Below, piece by piece: positions 1-4,340 of a stretch of 8,129 nucleotides of DNA; the stretch's first letter is position 1, and each line of letters opens with the position of its first letter. The translations under genes were made by a program, and so were the position numbers. Below the pieces are notes generated by a model. The model saw only the letters and a list, made by a program, of their open reading frames with translations, had not been told where the DNA came from and ran no database searches. This stretch comes from JBDSTZ01 sp039927975 (GTDB lineage Bacteria > Pseudomonadota > Gammaproteobacteria > Burkholderiales > Burkholderiaceae_D). The stretch is from the NCBI GenBank assembly GCA_039927975.1, contig JBDSTZ010000611.1:1-8129 (forward strand), written 5' to 3'.

Positions 1-921
1 AAATCCAAGTCGATGCTGGTGCAGGTCGACGGCCCGCTGCCGGCCGGCGTCACCGCCAAGGATATCGTGCTGGCCATCATCGGCAAGATCGGCACCGCCG
101 GCGGCACCGGCTACTGTATCGAGTTCGGCGGTTCGACGATTCGCGCGCTGTCGATGGAAGGCCGCATGACGGTCTGTAACATGGCGATCGAAGCGGGCGC
201 GCGCGCCGGCATGATCGCCGTCGACGACACGACCATCAATTACGTCAAGGGCCGGCCGTTCTCGCCGGCCGGGCCGCACTGGGAGCGCGCCGTCTCGTAC
301 TGGCGCACCCTGCATTCCGATCCGGGCGCGCCGTTCGACATGGTCGTCACGCTCGACGCCTCCGAGATCAAGCCTCAGGTCACCTGGGGCACCTCGCCCG
401 AAATGGTCACCTCGATCGACGGCCGGGTACCCGATCCCGATCTCGAAAAAGACCCGGTGCGCCGCGACGCGATGGAAAAAGCGCTGGTCTACATGGACCT
501 CAAGCCCAACACCGCGATCGAAGACATCCGCATCGACAAGGTCTTTATCGGCTCGTGCACCAATTCGCGCATTGAAGACCTGCGCGAAGCGGCCGCCGTT
601 GTGCGCGGCAAGCAGCGCGCCTCGAACGTGCGCCTGGCGATGGTGGTGGCCGGCTCCGGCCTGGTCAAGGAACAGGCCGAGCGCGAAGGCCTCGACAAAA
701 TCTTCAAGGACGCCGGCTTCGAATGGCGCGAGCCAGGCTGCTCGATGTGCCTGGCCATGAACGCCGACCGGCTCGAGCCGGGCGAGCGCTGCGCCTCGAC
801 CTCGAACCGCAACTTCGAAGGCCGCCAGGGGCAGGGCGGACGCACCCACCTGGTCTCGCCGGCGATGGCGGCTGCGGCCGGCATCAGCGGCCACTTCGTC
901 GACGTGCGCGCGCTGCGTTGA
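1..921 (+). CDS. leuC: 3-isopropylmalate dehydratase large subunit (LeuC), 5' end missing
   Basis: LeuC is the large, Fe-S-cluster-bearing subunit of isopropylmalate isomerase. With LeuD it converts 2-isopropylmalate to 3-isopropylmalate in cytoplasmic leucine synthesis. The window holds 306 codons, open from base 1 to the TGA at 919-921. The family is usually about 465-470 residues, so roughly 160 N-terminal residues lie outside; the ATG at base 13 is internal. The aconitase-type cluster ligands are visible: Cys in IGSCTNSR (codon 556-558) and both Cys of GCSMC (739-741 and 748-750). The stretch with KIGTAGGTGYCIEF and the closing GRQGQGGRTHLVSPAMAAAA are also typical. The frame is intact, with no sign of decay. 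The next gene is a small lipoprotein after 53 bp, then leuD. Identity is very secure; only the missing start is unknown. Confidence 0.97.
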   Translation, partial: KSKSMLVQVDGPLPAGVTAKDIVLAIIGKIGTAGGTGYCIEFGGSTIRALSMEGRMTVCNMAIEAGARAGMIAVDDTTINYVKGRPFSPAGPHWERAVSYWRTLHSDPGAPFDMVVTLDASEIKPQVTWGTSPEMVTSIDGRVPDPDLEKDPVRRDAMEKALVYMDLKPNTAIEDIRIDKVFIGSCTNSRIEDLREAAAVVRGKQRASNVRLAMVVAGSGLVKEQAEREGLDKIFKDAGFEWREPGCSMCLAMNADRLEPGERCASTSNRNFEGRQGQGGRTHLVSPAMAAAAGISGHFVDVRALR

Positions 922-974
922 GCGCGACCTGAAAAAACTACAAAAACCATAACGATAATTCGCAGGTCCAAAAC

Positions 975-1100
975 ATGAAAAAACTTTTCGCATTCTCCGT
1001 CATCGCCTTGCTGCTGACCGGCTGCAACACCATTGCCGGCGTTGGCAAGGATGTGCAAAAGGTCGGCCAGGTCGTCGAAGGCGCTGGCAGCAAGAAGTAA
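975..1100 (+). CDS. Entericidin-type small lipoprotein (EcnA/EcnB family)
   Basis: This is a 41-residue protein beginning MKKLFAFSVIALLLTGC. A positively charged n-region (KK) and a short hydrophobic stretch lead to a lipobox LLTGC, so Cys17 should be lipidated and become residue 1 of a mature peptide of about 25 residues. The mature part (CNTIAGVGKDVQKVGQVVEG...) has the CNT..G.G.D...VG...E pattern of entericidin A/B proteins, which are small cell-envelope lipoproteins. In E. coli the pair is an antidote/toxin locus linked to stationary-phase lysis; no partner gene is seen here, so no such role should be assumed. An AGGT at 964-967 sits 7 bases before the ATG and serves as a plausible ribosome site. 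The gene lies between leuC and leuD, 41 bp before leuD, and probably shares their transcript. Lipoprotein identity is strong, family assignment good, function unknown. Confidence 0.87.
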   Translation: MKKLFAFSVIALLLTGCNTIAGVGKDVQKVGQVVEGAGSKK

Positions 1101-1105
1101 ACGCC

Positions 1106-1120
1106 GGCGCGCCGCGCGCC
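1106..1120 (+). repeat. Short GC hairpin between lipoprotein gene and leuD
   Basis: GGCGCG (1106-1111) and CGCGCC (1115-1120) form a perfect 6-bp stem with a 3-base loop, starting 6 bases after the lipoprotein stop. No T-tract follows, so it does not look like an intrinsic terminator. It might stabilise or partly separate the upstream message. In GC-rich DNA such a stem can also arise by chance. Confidence 0.3.
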
Positions 1121-1141
1121 GCACCAACCGTTTAGAAGATC

Positions 1142-1789
1142 ATGGAAAAATTTACGATATACGAAGGCCTGGTGGCCCCGCTCGACCGCGCCAACGTCGA
1201 CACCGACGCCATCATTCCGAAGCAGTTCCTCAAGTCGATCCGGCGCACCGGCTTCGGCCCCAACCTGTTCGACGAATGGCGCTACCTCGACCACGGCGAA
1301 CCGGGCCAGGACAACAGCGGCCGTCCGCTCAATCCCGATTTCGTGCTCAACCAGCCGCGCTACCAGGGCGCCTCGATTCTGCTGACCCGCAAGAACTTCG
1401 GCTGCGGCTCCTCGCGCGAGCACGCGCCGTGGGCGCTCGACCAGTACGGCTTTCGCGCCATCATCGCGCCTAGCTTCGCCGACATCTTCTTCAACAACTG
1501 CTACAAGAGCGGCCTGCTGCCGATCGTGCTGTCCGAAGTCCAGGTCGACCAGCTGTTCAACGAAGTGAAGGCCTTCCCGGGCTTCCGCCTGGTGGTCGAC
1601 CTCGAACAGCAGCGCATCTCGACCTCCAACGGCAGCCTGAGCTTCCAGTTCGACATCGACCCGTTCCGCAAATACTGCCTGATGAATGGCCTCGACGACA
1701 TCGGCCTGACCCTGCGCCACGCCGACGAGATCCGCGCCTTCGAAGAGCGCCACCTGGCCGATCAGCCATGGCTCGCCAACACGATCTGA
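1142..1789 (+). CDS. leuD: 3-isopropylmalate dehydratase small subunit (LeuD)
   Basis: LeuD is the small, swivelling-domain subunit that completes the isopropylmalate isomerase active site with LeuC. The 215-residue length is normal for the proteobacterial form. The DTDAIIPKQFLK segment (residues 20-31) follows the opening strand, and the substrate-binding loop NFGCGSSREHAPWAL lies at residues 85-99. DIFFNNCYKSGLLPI at 114-128 is also characteristic. The ATG at 1142 gives the expected MEKF..YEGLVAPLDRANVDTD N-terminus. A purine-rich AGAAG at 1134-1138 precedes it by only 3 bases, a rather tight ribosome site. The stop codon at 1787-1789 is also the first three bases of a short degenerate tandem repeat. 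The gene is intact and very likely co-transcribed with leuC and leuB. Confidence 0.97.
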   Translation: MEKFTIYEGLVAPLDRANVDTDAIIPKQFLKSIRRTGFGPNLFDEWRYLDHGEPGQDNSGRPLNPDFVLNQPRYQGASILLTRKNFGCGSSREHAPWALDQYGFRAIIAPSFADIFFNNCYKSGLLPIVLSEVQVDQLFNEVKAFPGFRLVVDLEQQRISTSNGSLSFQFDIDPFRKYCLMNGLDDIGLTLRHADEIRAFEERHLADQPWLANTI

Positions 1790-1845
1790 CGCACCTCGCT
1801 GACGCACCTTTACTGACGCGCACCTTCACCGACACGCACCTTCAC
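1787..1845 (+). repeat. Degenerate tandem repeat in the leuD-leuB gap
   Basis: Four imperfect copies of a TGACGCACCTT(C/T)AC-like unit stand head to tail, starting at about 1787, 1800, 1814 and 1831, with periods of 13, 14 and 17 bases. The first copy includes the leuD stop codon, and copies 1-3 each start with TGA; the TGA at 1814 is in frame with leuD and acts as a back-up stop. The array fills most of the 70-bp gap and ends just before the leuB ribosome-site region. It looks like local slippage expansion of the end of leuD. No function is evident. Confidence 0.7.
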
Positions 1846-1859
1846 AAGAATAAACGATC

Positions 1860-2930
1860 ATGAAAATTGCAATCCTCCCCGGCGACGGCATCGGCCCGGA
1901 AATCATCGAACAGGCGGTCAAGGTCCTGAACGCGCTGGGCGAAAAATTTGAGATGGAAACCGCGCCGGTCGGCGGCGCCGGCTACGCCGCCTCCGGCCAC
2001 CCGCTGCCGCCCGCCACCCTGGCGCTGGCCAAGGCTTCCGACGCGATCCTGTTCGGCGCCGTCGGCGACTACAAATACGACACGCTCGAACGCCCGCTGC
2101 GCCCCGAGCAGGCGCTGCTCGGCCTGCGCAAGGAACTCGGCCTGTTCGCCAACCTGCGTCCGGCCATCCTGTATCCCGAGCTGTCCAACGCCTCGACCCT
2201 CAAGCCTGAAATCGTCTCCGGCCTCGACATCCTGATCGTGCGCGAACTGACCGGCGACATCTACTTCGGCAAGCCGCGCGGCGTGCGCGAATGCCCGGAC
2301 GGTCCGTTCAAGGGCGAGCGCGAAGGCTTCGACACCATGCGCTACGCCGAGAGCGAAATCCGCCGCATCGCCCACGTGGCCTTCCAGGCCGCGCAAAAGC
2401 GCAGCAACCGCGTCACCAGCGTCGACAAAGCCAACGTGCTCGAGACCTTCCAGTTCTGGCGCGACATCGTCACCGACGTGCACAAGGAATATCCGGACGT
2501 CGCCCTCGAGCATATGTATGTCGACAACGCCGCCATGCAACTGGTGCGCGCGCCGAAGAAATTCGACGTCATGGTCACCGGTAATATGTTCGGCGACATC
2601 CTGTCCGACTGCGCCGCCCAGCTGACCGGCTCGATCGGCATGCTGCCATCGGCCTCGCTCGACGCCAACAACAAGGGCATGTACGAACCGTCGCACGGTT
2701 CGGCGCCCGACATCGCCGGCAAGGGCATCGCCAATCCGCTGGCGACGATCCTGTCGGCTGCCATGATGCTGCGCTTCTCGCTCGGCCTGACCGAGCAGGC
2801 CGCCCGCATCGAGCAGGCGGTCCAGAAGGTGCTGGCCCAGGGTTTGCGCACGGTCGACATCTACGAGGAAGGCACCACCAAGGTGGGCACCATCGAAATG
2901 GGCGACGCCGTGCTCAAGGCGCTGGCGTAA
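1860..2930 (+). CDS. leuB: 3-isopropylmalate dehydrogenase (LeuB)
   Basis: LeuB is an NAD-dependent, Mg/Mn-requiring dehydrogenase that oxidises and decarboxylates 3-isopropylmalate to 2-oxoisocaproate, the last pathway-specific step before transamination to leucine. The 356 residues match the family length. GDGIGPEI is at residues 8-15. The substrate-binding arginines correspond to R90, R100 and R128 (in RELTGDIYFGKPRG). Catalytic Tyr and Lys are Y135 and K190 (SVDKANVL). Metal ligands are D222 (YVDNAAMQL), D246 and D250 (NMFGDILSD). The cofactor-loop signature GSAPDIAGKGIANP follows near residue 280. The start at 1860 gives the standard MKIAILPGDG; an AAGAA at 1846-1850 is the only ribosome-site candidate, 9 bases away and weak. 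It lies 70 bp after leuD and 62 bp before asd, so it probably belongs to one leu-asd unit. No defects are seen. Confidence 0.98.
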   Translation: MKIAILPGDGIGPEIIEQAVKVLNALGEKFEMETAPVGGAGYAASGHPLPPATLALAKASDAILFGAVGDYKYDTLERPLRPEQALLGLRKELGLFANLRPAILYPELSNASTLKPEIVSGLDILIVRELTGDIYFGKPRGVRECPDGPFKGEREGFDTMRYAESEIRRIAHVAFQAAQKRSNRVTSVDKANVLETFQFWRDIVTDVHKEYPDVALEHMYVDNAAMQLVRAPKKFDVMVTGNMFGDILSDCAAQLTGSIGMLPSASLDANNKGMYEPSHGSAPDIAGKGIANPLATILSAAMMLRFSLGLTEQAARIEQAVQKVLAQGLRTVDIYEEGTTKVGTIEMGDAVLKALA

Positions 2931-2949
2931 AGGTCGGAAACAAGCTTCG

Positions 2950-2974
2950 CATCTTCAACGTATTACATCTTCAA
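2950..2974 (+). repeat. Nine-base direct repeat in the leuB-asd gap
   Basis: CATCTTCAA occurs at 2950-2958 and again at 2966-2974, 16 bases apart start to start, inside the AT-richer 62-bp gap before asd. Two same-facing sites about one and a half helical turns apart could be a protein-binding pair or simply a small duplication. No recognisable promoter pair was found beside them. Confidence 0.45.
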
Positions 2975-2984
2975 AATTAGACAC

Positions 2985-2989
2985 GAGAG
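2985..2989 (+). promoter_or_regulatory. Ribosome-binding site of asd
   Basis: GAGAG lies 3 bases before the ATG at 2993 and 6 bases before the second ATG at 2996. The spacing fits the second ATG slightly better, so the protein may begin M-T-L rather than M-M-T-L. The choice changes the product by one residue. Confidence 0.5.
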
Positions 2990-2992
2990 AAC

Positions 2993-4123
2993 ATGATGAC
3001 TTTAGTTGGCTTGGTAGGTTGGCGCGGTATGGTCGGTTCGGTGCTCATGCAGCGCATGCGGGACGAGGGCGACTTCGACCACATTGAACCGGTATTTTTC
3101 ACGACCTCGAACGCGGGCGGCGCGGCGCCGGCCATGGCGAAGAACGAGACCGTGCTGAAAGACGCGACCAATATCGCCGAACTGTCGAAGTGCGAAGTCA
3201 TCATCTCGTGCCAGGGTGGCGACTACACCAGCGAGGTGTTCCCGAAACTGCGCGTCTCCGGCTGGAACGGCTACTGGATCGACGCCGCCTCGACCCTGCG
3301 CATGAACGACGACGCCGTGATCGTGCTCGATCCGGTCAACCTGTCGGTCATCAAGGACGCCCTGCAGCGCGGCGTCAAGAACTACATCGGCGGCAACTGC
3401 ACCGTGTCGTGCATGCTGATGGGCCTGGGCGGCCTGTTCGAACACAAGCTGGTCGACTGGATGAGCTCCATGACCTACCAGGCAGCTTCCGGCGGCGGCG
3501 CCCAGCACATGCGCGAACTGCTGACCCAGTTCGGCACCATCAACAGCTCGGTCAAGGCGCTGCTCGACAACCCCGCCTCGGCCATCCTCGAAATCGACCG
3601 CACCGTGCTGGCCACCCAGCACGGTCTGTCGGCCGACGAGACGAAGCAGTTCGGCGTGCCGCTGGCCGGCAACCTGATTCCGTGGATCGACAAGGACCTG
3701 GGCAACGGCCAGTCGAAGGAAGAGTGGAAGGCCGGCGCCGAGACCAACAAGATCCTCGGCCTGGGCGCCGCCTTCGGTTCGAGCGAGATCCCGGTCGACG
3801 GCTTGTGCGTGCGCATCGGCGCGATGCGCTGCCACTCGCAAGCGCTGACCATCAAGCTGAAAAAAGATGTGCCGCTCGACGAGATCAACGACATCATCGC
3901 GGCCAACAACCAGTGGGTCAAAGTGGTGCCGAACAACCGCGAAGCGTCGATGCGCGACCTGTCGCCGGCCGCCGTCACCGGCAGCCTGACGATCCCGGTC
4001 GGCCGCCTGCGCAAGATGTCGATGGGTGGCGAATACCTGTCGGCCTTCACGGTCGGCGACCAGCTGCTGTGGGGCGCCGCCGAACCGTTGCGTAGAATGC
4101 TACGGATCGTGTTAGATAAATAA
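2993..4123 (+). CDS. asd: Aspartate-semialdehyde dehydrogenase (Asd)
   Basis: Asd reduces beta-aspartyl phosphate with NADPH to aspartate semialdehyde, the branch point towards lysine and diaminopimelate (hence peptidoglycan), threonine and methionine. The 376-residue product is close to the Gram-negative form (about 370). The nucleotide-binding start reads LVGLVGWRGMVGSVLMQRM. The catalytic cysteine is C136 in GGNCTVS, and the catalytic histidine is H281 in MRCHSQ. QAASGGGAQHMREL (residues 163-176) and RMNDDAVIVLDPVN are also typical of the enterobacterial-type enzyme. Two ATG codons stand in tandem at 2993 and 2996; either can be the start. It follows leuB by 62 bp and is probably the last gene of the leu-asd unit, since a 217-bp structured gap follows its TAA. 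The frame is intact throughout. Confidence 0.98.
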   Translation: MMTLVGLVGWRGMVGSVLMQRMRDEGDFDHIEPVFFTTSNAGGAAPAMAKNETVLKDATNIAELSKCEVIISCQGGDYTSEVFPKLRVSGWNGYWIDAASTLRMNDDAVIVLDPVNLSVIKDALQRGVKNYIGGNCTVSCMLMGLGGLFEHKLVDWMSSMTYQAASGGGAQHMRELLTQFGTINSSVKALLDNPASAILEIDRTVLATQHGLSADETKQFGVPLAGNLIPWIDKDLGNGQSKEEWKAGAETNKILGLGAAFGSSEIPVDGLCVRIGAMRCHSQALTIKLKKDVPLDEINDIIAANNQWVKVVPNNREASMRDLSPAAVTGSLTIPVGRLRKMSMGGEYLSAFTVGDQLLWGAAEPLRRMLRIVLDK

Positions 4124-4136
4124 GCCTTGTTGTCAA

Positions 4137-4165
4137 TGCGCTGTCATTGCATAAATGACTGCGCA
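4137..4165 (+). repeat. Long inverted repeat just after asd, possible 3' hairpin
   Basis: TGCGC (4137-4141) pairs with GCGCA (4161-4165), and GTCATT (4143-4148) pairs with AATGAC (4154-4159). A single T.T mismatch (4142/4160) separates the two stem parts and the loop is five bases, GCATA. That is 11 of 12 possible pairs, the strongest dyad in the window outside coding DNA. It starts 13 bases after the asd stop codon, where an operon-end hairpin would be expected. No T-run follows, so it is not a canonical intrinsic terminator. It may protect the 3' end of the asd message, work with Rho, or be a protein-binding dyad. Confidence 0.65.
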
Positions 4166-4172
4166 AGCATTG

Positions 4173-4236
4173 CCCCAGATCAGAGAATGGGGATTTAGGT
4201 GGGGGAGCTGCCTGTTTACGATGCAATGTTCCCCCA
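4173..4236 (+). other. Two G/C-block stems able to swap partners
   Basis: CCCCA (4173-4177) can pair with TGGGG (4188-4192), and TGGGGGA (4200-4206) can pair with TCCCCCA (4230-4236, with one further G.T pair inside). The C4, G4, G5, C5 order also allows the first C block to pair with the second G block and the second C block with the first G block. The layout therefore resembles alternative-structure leaders. No T-run follows either stem and no leader peptide or known riboswitch motif was recognised. A terminator remnant of asd or a chance arrangement are equally possible. Confidence 0.3.
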
Positions 4237-4272
4237 ACTGCAACTGTTGTTGTGTGGAAACGCTCGCAAAGC

Positions 4273-4301
4273 TTGCATGCTCTAGAGCATGATGATATGT
4301 T
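4273..4301 (+). promoter_or_regulatory. Weak candidate promoter for fimV overlapping a palindrome
   Basis: TTGCAT (4273-4278) and TATGTT (4296-4301) are 17 bases apart, which is the preferred spacing for a housekeeping promoter, but each hexamer matches the consensus only partly (3/6 and 4/6). It would place the transcript start about 30-35 bases before the fimV ATG. Nothing better was found in the gap. Treat this as a guess supported mainly by position. Confidence 0.2.
4276..4291 (+). promoter_or_regulatory. Perfect 16-bp palindrome upstream of fimV, candidate operator
   Basis: CATGCTCTAGAGCATG reads identically on both strands, with a CTAG core, and ends 49 bases before the fimV ATG. A perfect 16-bp palindrome in a short non-coding gap is typical of a homodimeric regulator site. 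The symmetry stops at the flanking bases (G4275, A4292). It lies within the spacer of the best promoter candidate, where binding would be expected to repress. No specific regulator can be named from the sequence. Confidence 0.5.
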
Positions 4302-4310
4302 GGGACACCC

Positions 4311-4327
4311 GGAAAACGCGCTTTTCC
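4311..4327 (+). promoter_or_regulatory. Hairpin directly before the fimV start
   Basis: GGAAAA (4311-4316) and TTTTCC (4322-4327) form a perfect 6-bp stem around the loop CGCGC, ending 13 bases before the ATG at 4341. The T-run is inside the stem, not after it, so this is not a terminator. The only Shine-Dalgarno-like purines near fimV (GGA) are in this stem and are too far from the ATG for ordinary use. It could affect translation initiation, or be incidental. Confidence 0.35.
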
Positions 4328-4340
4328 CTCGACCACTTTC

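Noticed and set aside
954..959. GATAAT as a -10 element of a private promoter for the small lipoprotein gene.
   Set aside because: No acceptable -35 hexamer stands 15-19 bases upstream, so a separate promoter is not supported by sequence alone.
938..1807. A 289-codon minus-strand open frame covering the lipoprotein gene and leuD.
   Set aside because: It is a codon-position shadow: its composition mirrors leuD in reverse and it shows no recognisable domain.
1842..2696. A 284-codon minus-strand open frame opposite leuB.
   Set aside because: It is antisense to highly conserved LeuB active-site coding and has no domain of its own.
3002..3841. A 279-codon minus-strand open frame opposite asd.
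   Set aside because: It is a shadow of asd with Arg/Ala/Val/His-rich low-information sequence.
4311..4327. GGAAAA/TTTTCC hairpin as an intrinsic terminator.
   Set aside because: The T-run is inside the stem rather than after it, and only CCTCGACC follows.
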